Origin: Myxococcota bacterium
Lineage (GTDB): Bacteria; Myxococcota_A; Polyangia; HGW-17
Assembly (NCBI GenBank): GCA_018821305.1
Contig: JAHJMN010000088.1
Coordinates: 1 to 51,429 of the forward strand
DNA length: 51,429 bases
Reading direction: 5' to 3'
The notes below the pieces were generated by a model. That model saw only the letters and a program-made list of their open reading frames with translations. It searched no databases and was not told the DNA's origin. How positions within the stretch are numbered: position 1 is the first letter of the stretch; every line of letters starts with the position of its first letter. A program made the translations under genes and the position numbers. Positions 1 to 9,523 of the stretch are shown here, in pieces.

Positions 1-234
1 AGAAATGCTTCAGGAATGAGCCCCCTGTTTTCCTGTTCCTGCTACTGATTTCCTGTTTCCCTGAAATTTTTAACAGGGGCTCAGGTAATCAGGTAAACAG
101 GCACGCAATTTCGCGCAGCGGAATGCAAGTAGACAGGCTCAGGTCATAAACATCCAATATCAATGTATAATTACAAAGGTTGAAAGATAATATTCACCGT
201 TCTACAGTCGATCCGTTTACTCAGGAAGCGGTCT
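1..234 (+). repeat. family A dispersed element, copy A1 (left-truncated by window edge)
   Basis: This copy has a CCTG-rich arm, a TTTTTAACAGGGG turn and a CAGG-rich arm, so the core can fold as a long imperfect hairpin. It is followed by a conserved tail (CAGGTCATAAACAT, ATTACAAAGGTTGA, TCGATCC) and the terminal motif ACTCAGGAAGCGGTCT. The same order of blocks recurs about ten times in this window. The left terminus is missing because the window starts inside the element. The right end lies about 5 bp from the stop codon of the neighbouring minus-strand gene. Confidence 0.8.
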
Positions 235-238
235 AAAT

Positions 239-1747
239 TTATGGAGCGGTGTCTGAACAGCAGCGGAATCCAATGGTGGGAAGGGTTGAATCAGCTGCAG
301 CTTGACTGAGGTCGAATGCGCACGTAAGTCCGATATAAGGAGTATGATATTCACCGCCTCGAACAACGTAAACCGGCTCACCGTCAGTTGTTGTTCCGCG
401 TTGATCGTTTGTCCACTCGCGAAGATTTCCACTGAGGTCGTACACATCGTCATCTGAAGTGCACATCGTCATAGCCCCCGTTGGGACTACGGTATCATCA
501 TTGTCGCCACCGGACACCGTATCATAATCATAACCGTTACAGGTATCGTCTTCGTAAGTTATACCGTATGGGTAAGTATTCAAAAGAGAGCCCTCACAGG
601 CGGCCTGCCATTCGACGGCGGTACAAAGGCGTTTTCCAACTAAAGCGCAAGCTGAAGCAGCTTCAGAATATGATACATTGGCCCAGGGTAAAACCATGGA
701 TTTTGAGCAGGAGCGGGCGGATTTAACGCCTTCTGTAAAAGGTGTGGAATCCGGGCGGGATGCCTCGTAGCGATAGATCCAGAAATCAAAACCGCTGTGA
801 TTAATATGAATCATATCGTCAATAACACGGGCGGGATCCAGTGGATCCGGATTGTCGATAATTCCATCACAGTTATCATCAGCACCGTTGCAGACTTCTG
901 CTCGTGGCGCAGAAGGATCAGCATCGGGAAGAACGCTGAGATCACAGAAAGTAACAGAAGGATCCAGCGGATCACATGCTTTTTCACCGTAATCTCGACA
1001 AGCTCCAATGCCACCGTTATCACATTCCTGACCGATATCGGTCCACTCATCGTCTGCAATTCCATCACAGTCGCCATCGTGTCCATCGCAGAGGGTTTCG
1101 CTGTCGTAGATACCGTTGGGAATACGTGGATCGAACTCGACTCCTGTTCCATAATTACAGTACCATGTAGTAACAGCTGGTGTTCCACGACTGTCGCAGA
1201 CCATTACAGTTCCAGCACAGGGAGTGCCGGGCGTAGTGTTGCAAATTCCCACTGGCGGAGATGGAAGGTCTTCAGGCTCATCAACAGTACCATCACAGTC
1301 ATCGTCAATGCCGTTGCAGTCTTCATCCTGTGGCGGATAAAGGGGACAACGATATTCACAACCGGGCTGCTCAGAGTCCAGATCTGCATAACCCGGAGTG
1401 CAGGAGCTTATGACGCATTCACCTTCAACGCAGATGCTTGTAGCGTTGGGAGCGGTGCAAATGCGGCCACACGTACCGCAGTTTGAAGGGTCATTCATTT
1501 TGTCAAAACCGTTATCAACCACTCCATCGCAATCATCGTCGAGATTGTTGCAGATTTCGGTGGTTCCCGGAGGTATACAGATGGGGCCGGAATCGGCATC
1601 GGCATCGCCGGAATCAGCATCTTCCGCATCGGCATCGTTCATCGAACCGTCGGGGTTGTCGTTATTATGATAAATAAGAAACGGTCGGTTTTCACAGGAA
1701 AACGCTGTTGCAAGGATAGATAGAATTATAAAAATCGATGTTTTCAC
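239..1747 (-). CDS. MopE-repeat lipoprotein with C-terminal formylglycine-generating-enzyme (FGE/SUMF1) type domain
   Basis: The 502-residue product has a lipoprotein signal (lipobox AFSC, Cys18), then an Asp/Ala/Ser-rich acidic linker (about 36-54). Four Cys/Asp repeats of MopE type follow, such as CNNLDDDCDGVVDNG near residue 66 and CNGADDNCDGIIDN near 285. These have Ca-loop-like Asp spacing. The last 190 residues match the FGE-sulfatase fold: GFDFWIYRYEASRP, VGKRLCTAVEWQAACEG, DLSGNLREWTND, VVRGGEY and a closing GFRCC. In this family the fold often serves as a binding or scaffold domain and is not always catalytic, so oxidase activity is not claimed. The start is GTG at 1747, and its GTGA overlaps the stop of the upstream VWA gene, implying translational coupling and a shared surface role. 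Confidence 0.85.
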   Translation of the reverse strand: MKTSIFIILSILATAFSCENRPFLIYHNNDNPDGSMNDADAEDADSGDADADSGPICIPPGTTEICNNLDDDCDGVVDNGFDKMNDPSNCGTCGRICTAPNATSICVEGECVISSCTPGYADLDSEQPGCEYRCPLYPPQDEDCNGIDDDCDGTVDEPEDLPSPPVGICNTTPGTPCAGTVMVCDSRGTPAVTTWYCNYGTGVEFDPRIPNGIYDSETLCDGHDGDCDGIADDEWTDIGQECDNGGIGACRDYGEKACDPLDPSVTFCDLSVLPDADPSAPRAEVCNGADDNCDGIIDNPDPLDPARVIDDMIHINHSGFDFWIYRYEASRPDSTPFTEGVKSARSCSKSMVLPWANVSYSEAASACALVGKRLCTAVEWQAACEGSLLNTYPYGITYEDDTCNGYDYDTVSGGDNDDTVVPTGAMTMCTSDDDVYDLSGNLREWTNDQRGTTTDGEPVYVVRGGEYHTPYIGLTCAFDLSQAAADSTLPTIGFRCCSDTAP

Positions 1748-4700
1748 AGGGCACCTCCGCGACGGAATAGGACCGCCCCAAAGATGAGAAGTATGATTAA
1801 AAAGCTGTTATTAAAGGGCTTTTCGTTTGAAGCAGCATTCTGACAGGAACATCCGTTTCCTCCGATTGGAAGGATTTTTTCAGGATCCGGGGGAGGCGTA
1901 TTACTCGTACATCGCGCATTTCCATCGGGCTCAATTACGCATGAATAACCCGCAGGGCAATCCATAAGGCTGCACTTATTTGGCACACATTCCCCGGGGG
2001 GGATACAGACGGTACCCGGTTCACAGTAAACGGATGGACAGGGATTTGTCAGACAGTTTCCTTCAGAACAATACTGATGAGATTCACATTCCACTTCAGC
2101 ACAGGGGTCAGATACGCATTCTCCAAGGTAATTGCAACTGGTTCCATCAGGGCATTTTTCATCCCAGCAGGCTTTTACACATGTGCCGTTACTGCAGTAT
2201 TCTCCTGAATCACAGGATATATCAGTACAGGGGTCAGTTATGCAATTGCCTTCGTAGCAGATGAGAGCTCCTTCGCAGCCGAGGTAGTGACAGTCACGAC
2301 AGACGCCCAGAACACAGGTTTCATTATCTTCACACTGAACCTCTTCGCACAAGTTAACGCATTGGTTGTTGACGCAAACTTCATCCGGAGCGCAGTTGGC
2401 GCAGGGCCCTGGCATACATATATCCAGTGTTTCTTCATCAATCGTGAACTGCTGGCAGATTTCACCACCACCGCAGGGGAATTCCGTGTCATTGCACTCA
2501 GCCCGGCAACTGCCTTGAATACACCAGTAGTTTTCAGGGCAGGGTGCTTCATTATCCACTTCTCCGTCGCAATTGTCATCGAGACCATTGCACATTTCAA
2601 CTCCGGGAAGTACACCACCAACACAAACAAGATTACCACCGGCGCATATCCATTGGCCGACTTCGCAAACGCCTTCTTCTTCACCGCAGGGTAAATTAAG
2701 GAGTGGATCATCTTCATCGATGGCTCCATTGCAGTCATTATCAACGCCGTCGCAAACTTCCGGACCTGATGGAACGCAGGTGGATGAGCAGTTCAGACCT
2801 TCATCCACAAGTCCGTCGCAGTCGTTGTCGATTCCGTCACATACTTCTGTATCCGGTGTAGCTCCGGGATTGTCGATTACGCATTCAACACCGAGGCCGT
2901 CGGCGCGACACTGCCAGATTCCTGTGCCGAGACATGGCCCAATGCCTCCATCATCACAGGGTGTACCCTTTGCCGGGAAGTCCTCATCGATCTGACCGTT
3001 ACAGTTATCGTCGAGGTCATTGCATGTTTCATAAACGATGCTGTCGGCGACGATTGAAGCTAAAGCTGCAGCAAGATCGTTTTCATTTCCCACGAAGAAA
3101 GCGTTTCTTGTGCCGGAAATTGAGCCTGCATTGGCAATCTGGTTGAGAGCAGCTTCTTCAGTAGGGAGAACACTGAATCCGATAACGTAGGTTTCGAGGC
3201 CACTGTTTACCCGAAGATCCGTTGCCGCTTGAACAGGGTTTCCACGGCAGGTTTCTGTTCCGTCTGTTAAAAGGATTACAGCATATTTTCGGCATGAAGA
3301 AATGCGATCTTCAGCTTTTGTTCGGTCGAGATAGGTTTTGACGGCATAAAGAGAATCCGCCAAAGGAGTGGGGCCTGTACCGCGAAGTTCACAGTCACCA
3401 CCGGAAGCGAAATCACAGTGGTCACCTTCAGTTCGATCGTTCTGGAAGTTCGTTTCTTTGTGGTCAAGCCACATGAGATGCTGATTTACGGGTTTTTCAA
3501 ATCCCACGAGGATGTCTGCTCCACGCCGGGGGCTGCCACAGGAGCCGGCATAGTTGACACAAGCATCGGAAGAAGGCGAATCCGGAAAAATCGGGATATT
3601 CATCCCACCGTTGTTCACCGTGCAAACCTGAGTTCCCGTATTGTTTGTAGGATTATCATAGGTACAGCAGATGCCCGCACACTCAAAAGATTTTGCCAAC
3701 TGGCAGTTGACACCGACACCGGTCCCTTGAGCGAAGCGAGCCATACCGAAGTCAATGTCTGGAATATATGCGCTGATAACATTGCTCAGCGCGATCTTAG
3801 CTTTATAAAGGCGGGAATCGTTACCGGCGATCCCGTCGGAATTGGTGTCGATCCCTTCGTGTCCAGCACTTCCGTCACCAAAGGTGAAGCGGGCGGACAA
3901 ATCCCCAAGCATGGAGCCGGAAGTGTCAACAATGACCATGAATCGGCTTCGAGTATCGGTAATTGGTGCCTGACAGCTTTCAATTTCGTTTGGTACGCAG
4001 TCCCCGGGAAGGCCGCTTGTGCATTCATCAACAGATGCTTCACACAGGCCACTGCCGCATGTTTCAGTTCCAAAACCGTTATCAACTACACCGTCGAAAT
4101 CATTGTCGTATCCGTCACAGAGTTCCCCCCGGTAAACTCCGGAAAGCTGAAGTTCACCGGCGCCACCACCTGCTTCGCCGGCACAGGAGCAAACCCCACC
4201 GGGAGAACCGTTTACGTAAAAATTGGCACCGGAATCAATAACAGCAGCGGTTCCCGATAACACGGAAATAATACCGCCACCGCCACCGCCACCACAATCG
4301 TCACAGGTGCCTGAAGTTTGTGCACAAGGAGGGCATTCGCCTGCAGGAAAAGCCTGAGTATTTCCCCCGAGTCCGCCCGCAGCAGAAATTTTTGCAGCGG
4401 TTCCAATATTTACATCGTCTCCCACGAGAAGAACCGAGCCACCAGCGCCGCCACCACCAGAGTCGTTTTGATAACCGCAACCTCGTCGACCGTCGGCAAG
4501 GATGTTCCCTTCAATTAGAAGGGAACCCGTTCCACCGGCGGAAACAGCAGCCAGAACTATGCGTCCACCGCCGGCGCCACCGGTGATACATCCAAAACCG
4601 TCCCCGTCACGACATCCCTTGTCGCCACCAGCACCACCGAATTCGATTTCGTATATTGAATGTGAATATGCCTGACCGGCTACCGTGGGAAGACCATCAT

Positions 4701-5205
4701 TATTATAACAGGAAGTTGTTACAGAACATGCTGTTCCCCCAGCATTCAGTGAGTTTCCGCAGTCTTCTTCCCAGTGCCCTGGGAAAACACAGCCGGAGAC
4801 AGGACAGTCTTTAGTTCCTCGACCGCCGGATCCGAAGTGAGCACCACCGCCACCGGAATCCCGGACGCTGCACCCGCCGGCACCACCGCCATCCGCTGTT
4901 GGCGACGGTCCATCACCACAAAGGACGGGTTGATAGCCTGATCCGGTAGCAACAATATAAGATGTCGCATCCACATAAATTGATGTGGCCACAATCTGGA
5001 GGTTTCCAGTGTTTGTCTTATCTGTTCCGTTGAACTTGGGTACTCGGATAACACCGCCGTTTATAACCTGCACGGTGTCGTACCAGTGAAGTCCCCCCAA
5101 TTCAATTTCGGTGCCGTCAACGATCAGATCCTGAGCTGAGACAGAATTGGAGTAAAAAGTAAGTGTTAAAAAGATTCCGAAAAGGAGGCTGATACGATTA
5201 AACAT
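1744..5205 (-). CDS. large surface protein: Gly-rich region, VWA domain, MopE repeats, Cys-rich repeats, MYXO-CTERM-like tail
   Basis: The 1153-residue product has a Sec signal (cleavage after VSA near residue 24). A Gly-rich segment follows to about residue 355, with clusters such as GGGGAGG, then one MopE-like repeat. A von Willebrand A domain has an intact MIDAS start (VIVDTSGSM) and a LLTDGTETC strand. More MopE repeats follow (CNDLDDNCNGQIDED, CDGIDNDCDGLVDEG, CDGVDNDCNGAIDED, CNGLDDNCDGEVDN), then many short EGF-like Cys modules. The C terminus has GNGCSC, a hydrophobic helix (SFLIILLIFGAVLF) and RRGGAL. That is the layout of MYXO-CTERM sorting signals, where the Cys is processed for surface anchoring. 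Adhesion or metal-dependent ligand binding is inferred. It is the first gene of a coupled pair with the FGE/MopE lipoprotein. Confidence 0.88.
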   Translation of the reverse strand: MFNRISLLFGIFLTLTFYSNSVSAQDLIVDGTEIELGGLHWYDTVQVINGGVIRVPKFNGTDKTNTGNLQIVATSIYVDATSYIVATGSGYQPVLCGDGPSPTADGGGAGGCSVRDSGGGGAHFGSGGRGTKDCPVSGCVFPGHWEEDCGNSLNAGGTACSVTTSCYNNDGLPTVAGQAYSHSIYEIEFGGAGGDKGCRDGDGFGCITGGAGGGRIVLAAVSAGGTGSLLIEGNILADGRRGCGYQNDSGGGGAGGSVLLVGDDVNIGTAAKISAAGGLGGNTQAFPAGECPPCAQTSGTCDDCGGGGGGGIISVLSGTAAVIDSGANFYVNGSPGGVCSCAGEAGGGAGELQLSGVYRGELCDGYDNDFDGVVDNGFGTETCGSGLCEASVDECTSGLPGDCVPNEIESCQAPITDTRSRFMVIVDTSGSMLGDLSARFTFGDGSAGHEGIDTNSDGIAGNDSRLYKAKIALSNVISAYIPDIDFGMARFAQGTGVGVNCQLAKSFECAGICCTYDNPTNNTGTQVCTVNNGGMNIPIFPDSPSSDACVNYAGSCGSPRRGADILVGFEKPVNQHLMWLDHKETNFQNDRTEGDHCDFASGGDCELRGTGPTPLADSLYAVKTYLDRTKAEDRISSCRKYAVILLTDGTETCRGNPVQAATDLRVNSGLETYVIGFSVLPTEEAALNQIANAGSISGTRNAFFVGNENDLAAALASIVADSIVYETCNDLDDNCNGQIDEDFPAKGTPCDDGGIGPCLGTGIWQCRADGLGVECVIDNPGATPDTEVCDGIDNDCDGLVDEGLNCSSTCVPSGPEVCDGVDNDCNGAIDEDDPLLNLPCGEEEGVCEVGQWICAGGNLVCVGGVLPGVEMCNGLDDNCDGEVDNEAPCPENYWCIQGSCRAECNDTEFPCGGGEICQQFTIDEETLDICMPGPCANCAPDEVCVNNQCVNLCEEVQCEDNETCVLGVCRDCHYLGCEGALICYEGNCITDPCTDISCDSGEYCSNGTCVKACWDEKCPDGTSCNYLGECVSDPCAEVECESHQYCSEGNCLTNPCPSVYCEPGTVCIPPGECVPNKCSLMDCPAGYSCVIEPDGNARCTSNTPPPDPEKILPIGGNGCSCQNAASNEKPFNNSFLIILLIFGAVLFRRGGAL

Positions 5206-5381
5206 TGAAAACTCCCGTCAATGGATTTGCACATAAGTGTATGAATTAATAAACGCAATTAAATATACAATGCGTGAAATCCTATGTTTATATATACAGG
5301 AAAACTGAGATTTTACAATGTATAGATTATTGGAGGTCAGTTGATTCACAGAATTTTAACGGTCTGCGAACATGCTGCGGA

Positions 5382-6602
5382 CTAATCGATGCAGTATTTT
5401 CCAATACCTTTGACGCCGGTGTCTCCGCAGGTTGTTCCGCATACTTCACAGTTACGATAATGGAGTTTACCGAACCAGCACCAGATTACACCGTTTGAAG
5501 AGCATTTTCCGTCCCAGGAAAGATCCGTTGAGCAGGCGTTTTTGGGGGAACTGCAACGGAATTTACCTTCTGTGTTCTCACCACATGGGCCTGTTACATC
5601 ATCACAGCATTCCGTGCGGGGAAGTCCATTTTCACACCAGCGGGCAATATTACCGTCACAAATGCCTGTGTCATCAAGGTCCCCGCAATAATCGTAGTCC
5701 GGAAGGTATTCAGAAATCCATTCTTCATCCCAGTTTGTCATGGCATAGTGATCATTATCCACACAGGAAGCATCACCCCAGGACACGGTACCAATTACGG
5801 AAACGATGTTACCTTCCATCGGATAGAGACTTGGTCCGCCGCTGTCTCCGCTGCAAACACTGCTTTCTCCTTGACCGTTGACGATCATATCTCCGTCTCC
5901 GATACTGAAATTGCTGACCATTTCCGGAGTCCACCATTTCATGTGATTGTTGTCATCGTCTTCGGTAGTTCCGAAACCGACCTGCTGGACGTAACGGCCC
6001 TTGAGATTGGAAATGTCGCCGAAATTAACGGGTATTGGTTCGACATCAAGAGTATCGAGTGGAGAAGTTGAGAGGACCAGTATAGCGTGATCCGTTCCCG
6101 TGGTTGTGGACCAGAAACTGTATTCTGGATTGACGTGAACGGACTGTACATTGAATACACCATCGGGATTGGAAGAATCATCACCAAGGGCAAAACGCAG
6201 TTGATTTGCCGGAAGTGGCTCGCCGTTGTAATGGGACGCACAGTGCGCCGCAGTAATTACATGCACATCGCTGACTAAAGTAGCTGAACATACATTTACC
6301 CAGTCCGCATCGGCACTGAGAATGGCGCCGACAGCCATTTTCTGGGCATCAGTCATACACATGGCTGCATCAGTATCTCCATGATAAATCTTGAAATTTG
6401 CCCAATGAATGTCTTTAACATCCATAGGATCTTCGCAGGTCATGTTAGTGTTATTGATTATATTATTATTATTAGTGGTATTATTTGAGTTGTTTGTACT
6501 ATTGTTATTATTATTTGTGTTGTTATTACTTGATGTTGAATCGTCATCACAGGCGGAAAAAGACATTGTCATAAGGAAAATAATAAGTATTAATCGATAC
6601 AT
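5382..6602 (-). CDS. trypsin-like (S1) serine protease lipoprotein
   Basis: The 406-residue product has a lipoprotein signal with lipobox FSAC (Cys18) and an Asn/Thr-rich linker (about 24-53). It then has a chymotrypsin-fold domain with a complete catalytic triad in its usual contexts: VITAAHC (His120), DHAILVL (Asp171) and CSGDSGGP (Ser254). The S1 pocket would be shaped by the residue six before the Ser, here in a GQGESSVCSGDSGG context. The last 110 residues form a Cys-rich module (CGDLDDTGICDGNIARWCEN and onward) of unknown role, probably disulfide-bonded. The protein is predicted to be anchored to the outer membrane and to act outside the cytoplasm. The substrate is unknown. It has its own upstream gap from the IgGFc-like gene, so co-transcription is possible but not shown. 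Confidence 0.9.
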   Translation of the reverse strand: MYRLILIIFLMTMSFSACDDDSTSSNNNTNNNNNSTNNSNNTTNNNNIINNTNMTCEDPMDVKDIHWANFKIYHGDTDAAMCMTDAQKMAVGAILSADADWVNVCSATLVSDVHVITAAHCASHYNGEPLPANQLRFALGDDSSNPDGVFNVQSVHVNPEYSFWSTTTGTDHAILVLSTSPLDTLDVEPIPVNFGDISNLKGRYVQQVGFGTTEDDDNNHMKWWTPEMVSNFSIGDGDMIVNGQGESSVCSGDSGGPSLYPMEGNIVSVIGTVSWGDASCVDNDHYAMTNWDEEWISEYLPDYDYCGDLDDTGICDGNIARWCENGLPRTECCDDVTGPCGENTEGKFRCSSPKNACSTDLSWDGKCSSNGVIWCWFGKLHYRNCEVCGTTCGDTGVKGIGKYCID

Positions 6603-6693
6603 GAATCACCTCTCAGGCCATTAATGTATCCCGTTTTACCGATTTGTCACGAAAGTTTTTTAGATTTAGTGGGGAGAAAGCAGTAGAGTGGAG

Positions 6694-8607
6694 TTATTCG
6701 ACGGGGTTGATGTATTCGAGGTCGAGGCCACCGGGATAGAGGTAGCTGGTGTAGGAAGCAAAACCATACACTTCAATACCGAAAGTTGTGTCTTCGCTGT
6801 CTGATGTAATGTAGTGAGCTCCGTTTGTTCCAGTTGATGTAACATTAACTTTGGCAACGCCCCAGCCCGTATCTCCAATAGGGATGAATGAAGAAGGCGG
6901 AATAACTTGTCCATCAAGAGTAATGGTCCCGGTATTATCTGAAGGAATAACTGCGGTAACGTTTACATAATTTATTGTCATACTGGGTGGGGTTGTAAAA
7001 GTATATTCACTTCTGAATTGTTCAACGGGTACCACAAGACCGAAAGCAGGATCTCCCATGGAACCCTGATCATCTGTCCACATATTCTGACCAACGGTAA
7101 ATTTACCAACCATAATTGGGCCTGTTGAGTTGATTTCAAAGTTGGAGTTTGCAGGCGCAAGAAATTCAACATACTGGCCAGTATGAAGTGTAACAGAAGA
7201 GTGAACTGATGCGGGGTTGAAGTTTACGGTTACATTGTCTTCCCCGGAAAGAATACGGATCATATTAGTTTCTATGGAACCGTTTTCAATTTGTTGTGTG
7301 GTACCTACATAGAAGTTCTTACCCCAGGTTTCAAGGGGGAACATCATTTCTTCCAGATGATCACAAGCCCATTTGTCGTAGGGAATAAAATCGCATGAGT
7401 GACCGCCCCATACTGCAACGGGTTTTGTGGTGGAAATATATGAACCCGTAAGGTCATAGTTTGCACCTGGATCGCAGTAATCATAATTACCATCACTGGA
7501 AGTTGTACTGGTGGGACAGTCTGAAATATCAATGTTTGTTGCTGTTACAAGTTGTAAAACATCACCCTTATTCAGTGTGTACGTTCCCTGTCCGCCGGGG
7601 CTCAGAGCCGCAACTGTTCCACCAGCTGCAGTATAAGCTTTTGAATCAAAAGTAACCTGAGTATTGTCATCAGTAGCGACTACTGTAACCGCACCAGGAC
7701 TTGTCAGGGTGTCACCAAAGAATGCATCTCCAAGTACCATTGTTGGTCTGGACATTACAATATAATTTGTTGAAAGTACGCTTACTGGAAGAACCAGGGA
7801 TGCGTCATTGGAGTAACTGTTTGTACCACTCATAACGAAATCATAGGGATTAAATTGATAAACCGTGACTGGCAGAGTTGTTGTTACATGGAATGCACCA
7901 CGACTTTCTGCAGTGCGATAGATACCTGATGCAAGCGTATCTCCACCACCTGCCATTTTAATATCCTGATTGTATCCCATTGTGAAAACACGAAGAGTAT
8001 TTGCAGGAACTGACTCGCTGATATTTACTCCTGCTCCCTGGATATTTACAGTAGCTGCAACGGAATTTGAGTTGTCCACAGCAATTGCAAAGTTATTGTC
8101 AAAAGCAGGATCAAGCTGCCCATTAACCATTGATACTGCCCAGTATTCGCAACCGCGGTATGATTTTGTGTTTGCGGCACGAATGCAGGGGCTGTCGCAT
8201 TGGGCATTCTGATTAATGTTGAGGCATTCTTCACCAGCTGCGGTGTCGCAGGTTTCGGTAACCAGGCCCACAGTGCCATCAGCAGTACAAGTATGGATAG
8301 CGTTGTCGCCATCGCCGCAAACGGTTCCGCCGGGATAGCAGTCAACACATCGAGGTGAACCGTTGTTGGGATCGCAGATAGGAGCGAGGGCTCCGGTACC
8401 GCAGGCTTCATTATACTGCCACTGACCACCAACGCAGGTAACAATAGAGTTGAAACTGCAGGATTTTGAACCTTCAACGCATTGGGCGCTGTTAGTGGTT
8501 GTATTATTGTTAGTATTATTGTTGTTAAACGGATCATCTTTTTTGCCGGGATCGCAAGCGACGATGATGGGAACGAGTAAAAGGAAATAATGCAATCTTT
8601 TCAACAT
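6694..8607 (-). CDS. lipoprotein with Cys-rich N terminus and IgGFc-binding-protein-type domain
   Basis: The 637-residue product begins with a lipoprotein signal (VACDPGKK; Cys18) and a short Asn/Thr linker. Cys-rich modules follow (to about residue 145), with CVDCYPGGTVCGDGD. From the segment CEYWAVSMVNGQ to the C terminus it reads like the IgGFc-binding N-terminal domain family seen in myxobacteria and some animals. Recognisable blocks are FAIAVDNSNSVAATVNI, LPVSVLSTNYIVMSRP, STTKPVAVWGGHSCDFIP, CDHLEEMMFPLETWGK and VGQNMWTDDQGSMGDPAFG. IgG binding itself should not be assumed in a free-living bacterium. Adhesion to glycans or proteins is the usual guess. The ribosome binding site AGGAGAGT lies just upstream of the ATG. 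Confidence 0.85.
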   Translation of the reverse strand: MLKRLHYFLLLVPIIVACDPGKKDDPFNNNNTNNNTTTNSAQCVEGSKSCSFNSIVTCVGGQWQYNEACGTGALAPICDPNNGSPRCVDCYPGGTVCGDGDNAIHTCTADGTVGLVTETCDTAAGEECLNINQNAQCDSPCIRAANTKSYRGCEYWAVSMVNGQLDPAFDNNFAIAVDNSNSVAATVNIQGAGVNISESVPANTLRVFTMGYNQDIKMAGGGDTLASGIYRTAESRGAFHVTTTLPVTVYQFNPYDFVMSGTNSYSNDASLVLPVSVLSTNYIVMSRPTMVLGDAFFGDTLTSPGAVTVVATDDNTQVTFDSKAYTAAGGTVAALSPGGQGTYTLNKGDVLQLVTATNIDISDCPTSTTSSDGNYDYCDPGANYDLTGSYISTTKPVAVWGGHSCDFIPYDKWACDHLEEMMFPLETWGKNFYVGTTQQIENGSIETNMIRILSGEDNVTVNFNPASVHSSVTLHTGQYVEFLAPANSNFEINSTGPIMVGKFTVGQNMWTDDQGSMGDPAFGLVVPVEQFRSEYTFTTPPSMTINYVNVTAVIPSDNTGTITLDGQVIPPSSFIPIGDTGWGVAKVNVTSTGTNGAHYITSDSEDTTFGIEVYGFASYTSYLYPGGLDLEYINPVE

Positions 8608-8772
8608 AGGGACTCTCCTTTAAAAAGTGTCAGTCGTTAAAATTTAAATTGACTGGTAACTTAATATACCAGTAAAAGCCCACAATCAAGCTGAGCGTTA
8701 AAAAATTGTAAAAAAAAAATAATATTTCCGTTTAAAAATGCCTCAATGGGTGCTACCCTGTCAAAAGCACGT

Positions 8773-8778
8773 TATACT
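8773..8778 (+). promoter_or_regulatory. possible -10 box for the outer-membrane protein gene
   Basis: A TATACT hexamer lies 35 bp before the ATG at 8813, followed by an AAAGGAGG ribosome binding site. No good -35 hexamer is seen at 16-18 bp, so this is tentative. The 205-bp gap from 8608 to 8812 is divergent and contains an A/T run near 8700-8725. Confidence 0.3.
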
Positions 8779-8812
8779 TTAGCACCTTTTTCCCGTTTTA
8801 AAGGAGGATATC

Positions 8813-9367
8813 ATGAAAAAATTCTTTTTATTTACTGTCCTGATAGGCATTCTGACTGCTTCTTTCTCCGTTTCTGCCGCTCGACCTCTCGATCTCCGTC
8901 CAGGAACGATGATGCTTGGAGGCGAAGTTTCATTTTCAAGTGACAAGTTTATTCCGGAAGAAGGGGACACAGTAAGTGGTAAAGTTATTACTTTCAGTCC
9001 ATACTTCGGATATTTTGTCGCTCCAAATTTTGCCGTAACTGGTCATCTTTCATATGTAAACTTTGATGGCGACGCATATGGTGCAACTCCTGATGTGTTT
9101 TCAATTGGTTTTGGGACAATGTTCATGCAGCGGCTGATTGCGTTTTATCTTTATGTGGGTTTTGATGTGGGTTACCACAGAACAATGCCTGAAGACGGTG
9201 ACGCAAGTGGTGGCCTCTATATCGGTGGTAACGTTGGACTCATGTTCCCTCTAAACCGACATGTTGCTATTAATACGTCCATTCGACTCAACTACGAAAT
9301 GAACGATGACACTGCGGATCTTCTCTCCCTCACCATCGGTTACTTCGGCCTTACCGCATTTTTCTAA
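8813..9367 (+). CDS. small outer-membrane beta-barrel protein
   Basis: The 184-residue product has a Sec signal (VSA-A cleavage near residue 23) and alternating hydrophobic/polar strands separated by short turns. Examples are FSPYFGYFVAPNFAVTGHLS, FYLYVGFDVGYHR, GLYIGGNVGLMFPL and HVAINTSIRLNYEM. It ends in ...GYFGLTAFF. The C-terminal Phe is the usual BAM recognition signature. The length fits an 8-stranded barrel of the OmpA/OmpW/opacity type. No catalytic motif is visible. The ribosome binding site AAAGGAGG lies 7 bp before the ATG. Function is unknown. Confidence 0.8.
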   Translation: MKKFFLFTVLIGILTASFSVSAARPLDLRPGTMMLGGEVSFSSDKFIPEEGDTVSGKVITFSPYFGYFVAPNFAVTGHLSYVNFDGDAYGATPDVFSIGFGTMFMQRLIAFYLYVGFDVGYHRTMPEDGDASGGLYIGGNVGLMFPLNRHVAINTSIRLNYEMNDDTADLLSLTIGYFGLTAFF

Positions 9368-9369
9368 AC

Positions 9370-9475
9370 CGCTCCCTCCAAACCAATTTGTAATTTTCCA
9401 TTAATATTGGATGTTCAGTAATTGCGATACTGTTTCTGACTTCCTGAATGCTCTTGCTTTTATTAAATTATGTTG
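9370..9475 (-). repeat. decayed family A fragment
   Basis: The blocks AATTTGTAATTTTCCATTAA, ATTGGATGTTCAG and CTGACTTCCTGAATGC follow the order seen in intact reverse-oriented A copies (TTTGTAATTATGCATTGA, GAATGTTTA, CTGACTGCCTGAATAC). Termini are not recognisable. Confidence 0.45.
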
Positions 9476-9523
9476 TTTTTATTAATAATATAAACTGGCC
9501 CGGCACTGCCGAGCAGCATTGGC

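Noticed and set aside
797-1486. 229-codon plus-strand frame opposite the MopE/FGE gene, and similar plus-strand frames to 4.3 kb
   Set aside because: These are antisense shadows of Asp/Cys-repeat coding sequence; the minus-strand products have signal peptides and recognisable domains.
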